Source of the DNA: Oscillospiraceae bacterium
Lineage (GTDB): Bacteria; Bacillota; Clostridia; Oscillospirales; QAMX01
NCBI GenBank assembly: GCA_015067825.1
Contig: SVLQ01000001.1
Location: 262,485 to 326,484, forward strand
Direction: 5' to 3'
Length of the DNA: 64,000 bases
Shown: piece after piece, positions 16,906 through 24,603 of the stretch
How the letters are laid out: every line of letters starts with the position of its first letter
How positions within the stretch are numbered: the stretch's first letter is position 1
The notes under the pieces: generated by a model
Seen by the model: only the letters and a program-made list of their open reading frames with translations
Told to the model about the DNA's origin: nothing
Database searches by the model: none
Program-made: the position numbers and the translations under genes

Positions 16906-17889
16906 TTACGCCTGCGCACGTAGAGCCATCAGATTTTTGTAGAGATTTCTGAGCGAGATCTTGTGGTCAACGCAGAAATGCCAGCCCTTGCCCGCAACGC
17001 TGGTCGGACGGTTGACGATGTTCTTGCGCGGACGGTAGTAGTAATTCGGATCATCGTAGCCGATCTTGCAGCGGTAGTCGCCGAGGTCGATCAGGTCGAA
17101 GTTGCCAGTGGTAATGCGGAAGGTCGGGTAACCGAGGTTACGCGCGATCGACAGTGCCTTGAGGAACACTTCGGGGCCGATGACGCCGGAGCCAAAGTTC
17201 AGATAGACGCCGTTATCGAGGTGCGCGATCGAATGGCACATCTTATGGAAGTCGATGCCGCTGCATTTACCGATGGCGGCAAAGTCGACCGTCGGATGCT
17301 GGTGGATAATGTCGGTGCCGAGTGCGATGTGGTAGGTCGCGGGGATGCCGAGCTTCCAGGCCTGGTAGAGCACGCAGTCGTCGCGGTACGGGAATTTTTC
17401 GGGGTGATTGTCGATGTAAACGGCAAGGGATTCTCCGTAGCCGAGGTCCTTCGCAGCGCCCTGCTGGATCGCTTCGTTCATCCATCCGCCGGTCTCTTCC
17501 CACATACCAAATGAGCCGTCTTCGATAGCCGTCGGAACGTCTTCGCTCGTACCGCCGTTGTAGCAGAGCTCAAAGTCGTGGATGCTGCAGGCACCGTTGC
17601 CGGCGAGGTGGGTGATAAAGCCTTCCTTCATCAGCGCGATCAGGAAGCGGGAGAGGTTATTTTTGATAACGTGGGCGCCCATCGAGAGGATGACCGGCGC
17701 ACCGACCTCACGCGCCTTGATGATACGGGCGCAGAGCTCGTCGAAATCGGGATTTTCGTACTTTTCGACCGGATCGTCGAGGTTAAAAAGATTGTCAATG
17801 CGGACGAGGTCGCGGCGGTTCTTGACCGAATAGGTCGTGATATTGTCAAAAGCAAGCTGTCCGGGGATCTTGATGTTCTTGTCGTCCAT
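16906..17889 (-). CDS. conserved protein resembling deoxyhypusine synthase, unknown function
   Basis: 327 residues, soluble. The core 'VILSMGAHVIKNNLSRFLIAL', then 'THLAGNGACSIHDFELCY', 'GGTSEDVPTAIEDG' and 'FGSGVIGPEVFLKAL', recalls a bacterial family annotated as deoxyhypusine-synthase-like that I remember being found near heptose genes such as gmhA. Bacteria lack eIF5A, so a true deoxyhypusine synthase role is unlikely. The NAD-binding-like GNGA and GSGVIGPE loops suggest a Rossmann-type enzyme. It is upstream of and cotranscribed with the GmhA-like SIS gene, so a joint sugar-phosphate role is an inference. Family recognition is from memory and moderate in confidence. Confidence 0.6.
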   Translation of the reverse strand: MDDKNIKIPGQLAFDNITTYSVKNRRDLVRIDNLFNLDDPVEKYENPDFDELCARIIKAREVGAPVILSMGAHVIKNNLSRFLIALMKEGFITHLAGNGACSIHDFELCYNGGTSEDVPTAIEDGSFGMWEETGGWMNEAIQQGAAKDLGYGESLAVYIDNHPEKFPYRDDCVLYQAWKLGIPATYHIALGTDIIHQHPTVDFAAIGKCSGIDFHKMCHSIAHLDNGVYLNFGSGVIGPEVFLKALSIARNLGYPTFRITTGNFDLIDLGDYRCKIGYDDPNYYYRPRKNIVNRPTSVAGKGWHFCVDHKISLRNLYKNLMALRAQA

Positions 17890-17927
17890 TTGGATACAGT
17901 CCTTTCTTTTACTGTCTTTTCGCAGAT

Positions 17928-17956
17928 ATTATACCATACTTCTTTTTATTTGACCA
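17928..17956 (-). promoter_or_regulatory. sigma-A promoter for the SIS/deoxyhypusine-synthase-like operon
   Basis: On the minus strand, TGGTCA, 17 bases, then TATAAT preceded by TGG (extended -10). It lies about 40 bases upstream of the start at 17889. Confidence 0.6.
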
Positions 17957-17988
17957 TACGTTCGAAAAAATTTCCTCGCATACCGGTC

Positions 17989-19440
17989 TCATCGTTCCGA
18001 TCCGTTTTCCAGCACGCTGATCGCTTCCAGGATCGTTTTTTCCGCAGCGTCGCGCCCGTGTTTTTCCAGTGCTGCGCGGTCGCGGTTGCCGTGCGTCAGA
18101 CATCCCGCACCGCCGATACAGCCACCGCTGCACGCCATGCCTTCGACGAAGTTTCCGTCGAGTACGCCACGCAGCTTCTTCAGAAGTGCCGTACGGCAGG
18201 CTTCGATACCGTCACAAGGTACCGGACGAAACTCCGTTTCGATTCCCTGCTCACTAAGGCTTTGCTGCACCGCTTCGGAAACGCCGCAGCTTCTGGCAAA
18301 AATGCGGCCGTAGTACGATGCATCGTCGAGCACGGTCTCTTCCATGCCGGAGATATCAATATCGCGGCTATCGAACAACGCCTGCAGTTCCTCGAAGGTC
18401 AACACGCTGTCGATGATCGGAGATCCGTCGGGCATACGGGTATGCGGTTCGCGGAACTCCAGTTTCTTCGCCGTACAGGGCCCAACGAAAACAATACGAG
18501 CCGTCGGATCGGTCTGTTTGATGTGTTCGCCGATGGCGGCTGCGGGAGAGAGATTATCGGAAACGTGTTCAGCAAGTTCCGGGAACTGCGATTTCACGTA
18601 TTTCACAAAAGCCGGACAGCACGACGTGGTCAAAAAGCCTTTCTCGACCAGCTCTGCCGCCTCGCGGATGGCGATCATATCGGCCCCGAGTGCAGCCTCG
18701 ACAATTTCGTCGAAGCCAAGTGCCTTGATCCCGCTGATGACCTGTCCGAGCTTTGCGTAGGTAAACTGCGTTGAGATCGCCGGAGCGACCACGGCATACA
18801 GCTTGCCGCCGCAACCTCGCAAACGCTTCTTCAAAAGATCGATGACCTCGAGGATATACGATTTATCCGAGATCGCACCAAACGGGCACTGGTAAACGCA
18901 GGCGCCGCAGGCAATGCATTTGTCGTTGTCGATCGCCGCGGCATAATCCTCGCGCATGGAAATCGCCTTGACCTTGCATGCAAGTTCACAGGGACGGCGC
19001 TGGTTTTGGATCGCGCTGTACGGGCAGACCTGCGCACATTTGCCGCATTCGATGCAGCGCGCTTTGTCGATATGCGCTTTCTGTTTTTCGTCGAACCAAA
19101 TCGCATCGCGCGGGCAAACGTCCTTGCAGCGATGGGCGATGCATCCCCGGCAGGCATCCGAGACTACGTGGCCGCTGACCGGACATTCGTCACAGGCAAT
19201 ATCGATGACCTCGACGATATTGGCGTTGTCTTTGTTACCGCCCATCGCGAGCTTGATACGCTCCGTCAAGATCGCCCGTTCTTTATATACGCAACAGCGC
19301 ATGGTCGATTTCGGACCGAGCGCGATCTTTTTGGGAATATCACTGATGCTGTCAAGCAAACGGTTCTCAAACGCCGCACGCGCAACCTCGCGCAGAACTT
19401 TGTATTTGATCAGCTGAACTTTGGTGTCAAATTTGTACAT
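17989..19440 (-). CDS. monomeric [FeFe] hydrogenase, group B-like, with ferredoxin-type N-terminus
   Basis: 483 residues from the second of two adjacent ATGs, which has 'ggag' at better spacing. The N-terminal region carries a Cys-rich segment (residues 83-110, 'CDECPVSG...CRGCIAHRCKDVCP' in pieces). Two 4Fe-4S ferredoxin motifs follow, 'CIECGKCAQVCP' and 'CIACGACVYQCP', plus 'CELAC' between them. The H-cluster domain has L1 'TSCCPAF' (272-278), L2 'PCTAKKLE' (321-328) and L3 'MACSGGCIGGAGC' (435-447), supplying the four H-cluster cysteines (274, 322, 437, 441). The loops, especially GGAG in L3, fit group B enzymes rather than classical bifurcating HydA. Physiological role (redox sensing or slow H2 turnover) is not established for the group. 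The maturases HydEFG are not in the window. Cotranscribed with the thioesterase upstream. Confidence 0.88.
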   Translation of the reverse strand: MYKFDTKVQLIKYKVLREVARAAFENRLLDSISDIPKKIALGPKSTMRCCVYKERAILTERIKLAMGGNKDNANIVEVIDIACDECPVSGHVVSDACRGCIAHRCKDVCPRDAIWFDEKQKAHIDKARCIECGKCAQVCPYSAIQNQRRPCELACKVKAISMREDYAAAIDNDKCIACGACVYQCPFGAISDKSYILEVIDLLKKRLRGCGGKLYAVVAPAISTQFTYAKLGQVISGIKALGFDEIVEAALGADMIAIREAAELVEKGFLTTSCCPAFVKYVKSQFPELAEHVSDNLSPAAAIGEHIKQTDPTARIVFVGPCTAKKLEFREPHTRMPDGSPIIDSVLTFEELQALFDSRDIDISGMEETVLDDASYYGRIFARSCGVSEAVQQSLSEQGIETEFRPVPCDGIEACRTALLKKLRGVLDGNFVEGMACSGGCIGGAGCLTHGNRDRAALEKHGRDAAEKTILEAISVLENGSER

Positions 19441-19468
19441 CATTCGTTCTCCGAAACAGGTTTTTGCA

Positions 19469-19858
19469 CTATGCCTCAAGCTTACGGCTGACTTTCGCCA
19501 TAAAGCGGTCGGCCGCAACGATAAAACGCTCGTGTGTGCCGTTGCCGACTGCGCCGGCAGCATCGCACATCGTCAGCGCAAATTCCAAACGTCTGCCGTC
19601 GATCGCGGTCAGCTCACAGGTACAGGAAACAGTCATACCGACCGGTGTAGCGGCGGTGTGGTTGATATTGGCCGCCGTACCGACCGTGGTCGTTCCCTCT
19701 TCAAGGTGCGCGGCCAGACATTCGCAGCAGCATTTTTCCGCCAGCGCAAGCAGCATCGGCGTAGCAAACACCGGCAGCGAACCGCTGCCGACGACTGCCG
19801 CCGTCCGGTCTTCCGTGACAAGCACTTCACAGGTGTGTTTCAATCCCACTTCAAGCAT
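19469..19858 (-). CDS. hotdog-fold thioesterase, FlK (fluoroacetyl-CoA thioesterase)-like
   Basis: 129-residue single-domain hotdog protein; the ATG at 19858 follows 'ggagg'. Thr33, Glu41 and His67 reproduce the spacing of the FlK catalytic triad (Thr42, Glu50, His76: +8 and +26), inside 'FATPMLLALAE' and 'NINHTAATP'. FlK hydrolyses fluoroacetyl-CoA, but most FlK-like genes in anaerobes have an unknown acyl substrate. The 25-base gap to the hydrogenase gene and shared promoter show an operon. The functional link between the two is not understood. Confidence 0.82.
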   Translation of the reverse strand: MLEVGLKHTCEVLVTEDRTAAVVGSGSLPVFATPMLLALAEKCCCECLAAHLEEGTTTVGTAANINHTAATPVGMTVSCTCELTAIDGRRLEFALTMCDAAGAVGNGTHERFIVAADRFMAKVSRKLEA

Positions 19859-19916
19859 AATTTCCTCCGTATATCGCGCACACAACGGTGCGATCACTCA
19901 AAATTTATTCGGATAT

Positions 19917-19945
19917 ATTATACCATTTGCACCACCGGTTTGCAA
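19917..19945 (-). promoter_or_regulatory. sigma-A promoter for thioesterase-hydrogenase operon
   Basis: Minus strand TTGCAA, 17 bases, TATAAT with TGG extension, about 60 bases upstream of the thioesterase ATG. Confidence 0.7.
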
Positions 19946-20014
19946 GGTATCCCGGCACTTCCTCAGATGCAAAAAGATGCCGCAAAAAATTCCGATCTTT
20001 TTTGAAAAAAGGGC

Positions 20015-20043
20015 TTGACAAAACAAGGCAAATCGAGTATAAT
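20015..20043 (+). promoter_or_regulatory. consensus sigma-A promoter for tRNA-Gln
   Basis: Perfect TTGACA (20015-20020), 17-base spacer, perfect TATAAT (20038-20043), with the tRNA beginning about 20 bases downstream. Confidence 0.9.
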
Positions 20044-20062
20044 ATAAAAGTCGTCAGGACAT

Positions 20063-20136
20063 TGCGGAATTGTGTAAGGGTAGCACGACAGACTCTGACT
20101 CTGTTTGTCTGGGTTCAAATCCTAGTTCCGCAGCCA
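20063..20136 (+). tRNA. tRNA-Gln (anticodon CUG)
   Basis: The cloverleaf folds fully. The acceptor is TGCGGAA/TTCCGCA, the D-stem GTG/CAC, and the anticodon stem ACAGA/TCTGT around loop CTCTGAC (anticodon CTG). The T-arm is CTGGG/CCTAG with loop TTCAAAT, the discriminator G, and CCA is encoded. The 4-base variable loop makes it class I. Confidence 0.92.
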
Positions 20137-20174
20137 AAAGACCAGCTCAATCGAGCTGGTCTTTTTCTTTTTTC
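20136..20174 (+). terminator. Rho-independent terminator after tRNA-Gln
   Basis: 'aaaagaccagctc' pairs with 'gagctggtcttttt' around a 4-base loop and is followed by a T-rich tail. Confidence 0.88.
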
Positions 20175-20184
20175 CGGCGGCAGA

Positions 20185-20213
20185 TTTACAAATTCTACCG
20201 TTTATGGTATACT
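20185..20213 (+). promoter_or_regulatory. sigma-A promoter for the GH78 cluster
   Basis: TTTACA (20185-20190), 17 bases, TATACT (20208-20213) preceded by TGG. It lies 44 bases before the GH78 ATG and directly after the tRNA terminator. Confidence 0.7.
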
Positions 20214-20256
20214 TTATCCAAACGATTATATCACTACCGATAAGCGAGGTTTTCAT

Positions 20257-22434
20257 ATGGATCAGACATATTACTTCAAAAACGCACTTTGGCTGGGCAA
20301 CAAAGACGGCGACCAATCCACCCTGACGGTGCTCCGCGGACAGTTCAACGCAGAAAAGGTCAAATCGGCCACCCTCCGCGTTCTTGGTCTAGGCTTTTTC
20401 AAATGCTATATCAACGGTCATTGCATCAACCCCGATACCTTCCTGCCGCTGTCCTCCGACTACGAACCCACCCCCGAACCCAAAGACGAAGTGCTTTCCG
20501 CACACAGAATTTACGTTCCGGAATTTGAGATCGGCCAGTTTCTTGTCGACGGCAACAACACCATCGAGATCCGCTTCGGCGGCGGCTGGTATTGCCACTG
20601 GACTCACACCTACGGTCAGGCAAAGGCCATCTACTATATTGCCGTGGAAACCGAAAACGGTACGGTCGAATTTGTTTCCGACGAAACTTGTACGATCAAA
20701 GCCGACGTCGCCTACGATTATTATTTCACGGAATACGAATTCATCGATTTGAACATCGACGATCCGTGGAGACCGGCCGACGTCATGGATCCGCTCGTCA
20801 CGGAATACTGCTCGACCGACTGCCCGATCGACGCGCTGATCGCCGAAACCCCTGTGACGGAAGTCGGCCAAGGCAACGAAGGCCGTATTTTTGATTGCGG
20901 CGAAAACACCACCGGCTACCCTGTCCTCCGCATCAACGCACCCAAGGGTGAATGCGTGCGCGTGCTGTTCTCGGAAGATATCAACGCAGACGGTACGCTC
21001 GACATGAGACACTACCACGATCAGAAGTTCCACATTACCTCCGACGGCCGCGGTCAGATCGTTCAGCCGACGTTTACTTGGTTTGGCTTCCGCTACTTTG
21101 AGGTGATCGGTGATGCCGAACCGCTTGGCGTTAAGGTCATCCACGCAAACGTGCCTGTTTCTTCGACTTTTGAATGCGACAACGAAACGCTCAACTGGAC
21201 CTACCGCACCTTCCTGCACACGATGCTTTGCAATATGCACACCGGCCATCCGTCCGACTGCCCGCATTTGGAGCGCCGCGGCTATACCGGCGACGGCCAG
21301 CTCACCTGCCACGCTGTTTTCTCCACGCTCGACGCGGAAAAACTCTACAAAAAGTGGCTGCAGGACATCGCCGACGGTCAGGACGTGCTCTCCGGCCATA
21401 TCCAGTACACCGCGCCCTATATCCGCAGCGGCGGCGGCCCGGGCGGTTGGGGCAGCGCGATCGTTGAGGTGCCGTACCAGATCTATCGCCACTTCGGCGA
21501 CAGCTCGGTGCTTGAAAAATACTACGGCAATATGCGCCGCTACATCGACTATCTGGAAGCGCACACGGAGTTCGGCTTAGTCACCAGCGATAAACCGGGC
21601 GAATGGTGCCTCGGCGACTGGTGCGGTCCGAACGTCCTCTACCCCGACAGAGATATCACCGCGCACAACCAGCAGGTCATTCTGCCCGCGCCGATGGTCA
21701 ACACCTATTTTATGGTCAAGTCTCTGCAAAAAATGTGCGAGATCGCCCGCGTCATTGGCAAGGAAAGCGACATTGAAGAGTACGAGGAGAAGATCACCTA
21801 CCGCAAAAATGCGATCCGTGCGGCATACTACAACGCCTTTGACTACAACTTCATTATGAACGTACAGGGTGCAAACGCCTTCGCACTCGATATCGGTTTA
21901 GGCGTCAAGAATACGTATCAGAACCTCGTCAGCTACTATCAGAAGCTTGGCTGCTACGATACCGGTATTTTTGCCACCGACATCGTCACGCGCCTTCTCT
22001 TTGAAAACGGCGACGAAGACGTGGCCGTTTCGCTGCTGACAAATGACGGCCCCCAGGGCTACGAACACTGGCGTAGAAACGGCGCGACCTCTTTCCACGA
22101 ATACTGGGACAGCAACCGCAGCCGTTCGCACAGCCATCCGATGTTCGGCGCGCCGGTCGCCTATTTCTTCGAATACCTGCTCGGCATCCGTCAGGCCCCC
22201 GGCACTGCCGGTTACCGCACGCTGGTTATTGAACCCAAGGCCGTTAACCGCTTCGGTTGGATGAAGGGTTCGATGAAGATCCCGGCCGGTATCGCCGCAG
22301 TTGCCTACGAAAAAGCCGAAGGCAAGGTTCGCTTTACCGTCACCGTTCCCGATGGTGTCGAAGCGGTCTTCCGCTTTGGCGGCAACGAAACCGCGCTTGT
22401 TGCCGGCGAAAACGTGATCGAAGCGGCCGAATAA
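20257..22434 (+). CDS. alpha-L-rhamnosidase-like glycoside hydrolase (GH78 family)
   Basis: 725 residues from the ATG at 20257 (the frame is open farther upstream, across the tRNA, but that is not coding). It has N-terminal beta-sandwich domains, then the (alpha/alpha)6 catalytic domain. 'SDCPHLERRGYTGDGQ' (about residues 331-346) is the GH78 substrate-loop signature with the acidic residues used as general acid, and 'ATSFHEYWDS' (about 610) holds the probable general base Glu. No signal peptide, so it acts inside the cell on imported rhamnosides. It is the first gene of a carbohydrate cluster, one base before the beta-helix gene. The natural substrate cannot be predicted. Confidence 0.85.
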   Translation: MDQTYYFKNALWLGNKDGDQSTLTVLRGQFNAEKVKSATLRVLGLGFFKCYINGHCINPDTFLPLSSDYEPTPEPKDEVLSAHRIYVPEFEIGQFLVDGNNTIEIRFGGGWYCHWTHTYGQAKAIYYIAVETENGTVEFVSDETCTIKADVAYDYYFTEYEFIDLNIDDPWRPADVMDPLVTEYCSTDCPIDALIAETPVTEVGQGNEGRIFDCGENTTGYPVLRINAPKGECVRVLFSEDINADGTLDMRHYHDQKFHITSDGRGQIVQPTFTWFGFRYFEVIGDAEPLGVKVIHANVPVSSTFECDNETLNWTYRTFLHTMLCNMHTGHPSDCPHLERRGYTGDGQLTCHAVFSTLDAEKLYKKWLQDIADGQDVLSGHIQYTAPYIRSGGGPGGWGSAIVEVPYQIYRHFGDSSVLEKYYGNMRRYIDYLEAHTEFGLVTSDKPGEWCLGDWCGPNVLYPDRDITAHNQQVILPAPMVNTYFMVKSLQKMCEIARVIGKESDIEEYEEKITYRKNAIRAAYYNAFDYNFIMNVQGANAFALDIGLGVKNTYQNLVSYYQKLGCYDTGIFATDIVTRLLFENGDEDVAVSLLTNDGPQGYEHWRRNGATSFHEYWDSNRSRSHSHPMFGAPVAYFFEYLLGIRQAPGTAGYRTLVIEPKAVNRFGWMKGSMKIPAGIAAVAYEKAEGKVRFTVTVPDGVEAVFRFGGNETALVAGENVIEAAE

Positions 22435-22435
22435 G

Positions 22436-23704
22436 ATGATTTCCGCTAACCGATACGGTTTCCTCCCGGGAAACGATGCTTTCCAAAACGCACAGGCACT
22501 CCAGGCCGCCGTTGACTGCGGCGGCCTGGTTCTCGTAGAAGCTCCCGGGATCTACGATCTCTCCGAAACGATCGAGATCGGCAGCAATACGGAACTTCGC
22601 TTTGCCGCCGGCGTGCAGATCCGCCGTCAGCCGAGCAAAACCGGCCGCAACGGGAATGCCTTTTTGAACAAAGGCGCACTCGCTCACACCTACGACACCA
22701 ACATTTCCCTGATCGGTCTGCACTTCGACTGCAACGGCGTGGAAAGTGCGGATCTGGATACCGACAGCCGCTACGTCGGTCTGCGGGCACAGGTCGGCAT
22801 GATCTACGTCAAAGATCTGATCGTGGAAGATTTTGAATGTGTGGGGCTTCTTGCAAAGGACTACGCCGTTCAAATCTCCGCATTCGAGCGGATCCGGCTG
22901 GAAAACCTGTATATTTCCGGCGATAAAGACGGCGTCCATCTCGGTTGGGGCAAGGATTTTGTGATCCGCAACGGCAGATTCCGCACGTTCGACGATCCGA
23001 TCGCTTTGAACGCGTTCGACTACGCCAGATCCAACACACACGTTGGTTGGATCGAAAACGGTCTGATCGAAGACTGCCGGGATCTCGCAGCCGAGGCGAC
23101 GACCGGTCACTTTTGCCGCATTCTCGGCGGTGCATGGTGCGATTGGTCGGAGGGAATGCAGGTGCAGAACTCCGACACCGTCTGTTTCGGCGGCCGCGTA
23201 TACCGCGCGGTTTTGTGTCCCGACGGTCGCGCGTATCCATCGACGACACCGCCTTCGCACGATTTCGGTCTGGCGGTCTGCGATGGGATCCCGTGGGTCT
23301 GCGTACGCGATGAAGCAGTCTACGACTGCGGCTGCCGTAATATCACCCTGCGAAATATTCGTCTGCAGAAAAAACGCAGCGACCGCGCCATCTCCGTTGC
23401 GCTGAATATGGATGCGTACGCGCGCAGCTACGTTCAAAACTGCAAGCTCGTACCGATGGAACATATCAGCATGGAAAACATTTCGATCGAAGCAGAAATT
23501 CCGGAGCTCTTCCGCGCCAATTATCCGATCAAAACCGTGCGCATCGCCGACACCGATCTGAAGGACGCGAAAATCCGCTTCGAGGCCATGGATCTCGACG
23601 GTCTCGTCTACCCCACCGCAGAGTTCACGCTTGAAAATGGTACCGCAAAGCAAGACTGCGTTGTTGCGGATGACAAGCATCCGGTTCGCATCATTACCGC
23701 ATAA
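22436..23704 (+). CDS. right-handed beta-helix protein (pectate lyase/GH28-like), cytoplasmic
   Basis: 422 residues without signal peptide; the ATG lies one base after the GH78 stop. The repetitive 'NISLIGLHFDCNG', 'IRLENLYISGDKDGVHLGW', 'FVIRNGRFRTFDDPIAL' and 'NITLRNIRL' pattern is a parallel beta-helix. The DKDG and FDDPIAL segments sit where GH28 polygalacturonases have NTDG and GDDCIAL with catalytic aspartates, but the GH28 GHG and RIK motifs are not evident. It is probably a carbohydrate-active enzyme working on the same oligosaccharide as the rhamnosidase. The reaction is unknown. Confidence 0.7.
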   Translation: MISANRYGFLPGNDAFQNAQALQAAVDCGGLVLVEAPGIYDLSETIEIGSNTELRFAAGVQIRRQPSKTGRNGNAFLNKGALAHTYDTNISLIGLHFDCNGVESADLDTDSRYVGLRAQVGMIYVKDLIVEDFECVGLLAKDYAVQISAFERIRLENLYISGDKDGVHLGWGKDFVIRNGRFRTFDDPIALNAFDYARSNTHVGWIENGLIEDCRDLAAEATTGHFCRILGGAWCDWSEGMQVQNSDTVCFGGRVYRAVLCPDGRAYPSTTPPSHDFGLAVCDGIPWVCVRDEAVYDCGCRNITLRNIRLQKKRSDRAISVALNMDAYARSYVQNCKLVPMEHISMENISIEAEIPELFRANYPIKTVRIADTDLKDAKIRFEAMDLDGLVYPTAEFTLENGTAKQDCVVADDKHPVRIITA

Positions 23705-23725
23705 GAGAAAAGGAGAATCGATCTC

Positions 23726-24583
23726 ATGAACTACATGTTTCTTCGCTATCCCGGCGGCAAGGCAAAGGCAGTTACGCTGAGTTACGACGACGGCTGCCGA
23801 GATGACATGCGCCTCGTTGAAACGCTGAACCGCCACGGGATCAAATGCACGTTCAATCTCGTCGGCTCGTCCGTCGAGCGCGAGGAGCCGCTGACGAAGG
23901 AATTTATCCGTTCGGAGATCCTCGGCAAGGGACACGAGATCGCAAACCACGGCTACGCCCATCGCGGACAGGATCTGCTGCGCCCGATCGAAGGGATCAG
24001 AGAGATCTTGGATTCGCGTCTGGCGCTTGAGCGAGCATTCGGCGGGATCATCCGCGGCATGGCATTCCCCGACCGAAACGTCGACCGTTTTCAGTTGCCC
24101 GTGACCTATGAGCGCGTACGCACCTATCTGAAAGAACTGGACGTCACCTACGTCCGCACAGCCGAAAACGAAACGCACGACTTCGAGCTCCCCGAAGACT
24201 GGCTGAACTGGGCTCCGACAGTCCACCACGGCGATCCCAAGCTCTTCGACCTGATCGATCGTTTCCTCGCGTTCGATCCCGATCAGGTCTACCGTGCACG
24301 GAGAACGTCCAAGATCTTCTATCTTTGGGGACACGCGTTTGAGTTCGATCACAACAAAAACTGGGATCTTTTGGATGCGATCTGCGAAAAGCTCGCCGGC
24401 CACGAGGACATTTGGTATGCGACCAACGGCGAGATCTGCGACTACGCTGCGGCGTACCGTTCGCTCGTCTTCAGCGCCGACGGCAACACGATCTACAATC
24501 CGACGCTCTTTGACCTTTGGTTTGCAATCGACGGCACGACCTATTGTCTCCGTTCCGGCGAAACGTGCGTCGTTGAAGTCTGA
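23726..24583 (+). CDS. NodB-like polysaccharide deacetylase family protein, cytoplasmic
   Basis: 285-residue NodB-homology protein. 'AVTLSYDDGCRDDMRLVETL' carries the catalytic Asp pair (SYDDG in place of TFDDG), and 'HEIANHGYAHRGQDLL' supplies the metal-binding His motif HxxxH-like (NHGYAH). There is no signal peptide or lipid anchor, unlike wall-acting deacetylases, so it probably removes acetyl groups from imported sugars. It follows the beta-helix gene by 21 bases in the same operon. The C-terminal 'FYLWGHAFEFDHNKNW' is typical of a cytosolic subgroup I have seen next to glycosidase genes. Confidence 0.8.
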   Translation: MNYMFLRYPGGKAKAVTLSYDDGCRDDMRLVETLNRHGIKCTFNLVGSSVEREEPLTKEFIRSEILGKGHEIANHGYAHRGQDLLRPIEGIREILDSRLALERAFGGIIRGMAFPDRNVDRFQLPVTYERVRTYLKELDVTYVRTAENETHDFELPEDWLNWAPTVHHGDPKLFDLIDRFLAFDPDQVYRARRTSKIFYLWGHAFEFDHNKNWDLLDAICEKLAGHEDIWYATNGEICDYAAAYRSLVFSADGNTIYNPTLFDLWFAIDGTTYCLRSGETCVVEV

Positions 24584-24603
24584 CGAGAAGAAAGGAAAGA
24601 AAC

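Noticed and set aside
19888-20256. N-terminal extension of the GH78 protein through tRNA-Gln
   Set aside because: The upstream region contains the tRNA, its promoter and terminator. The ATG at 20257 starts the homologous region.
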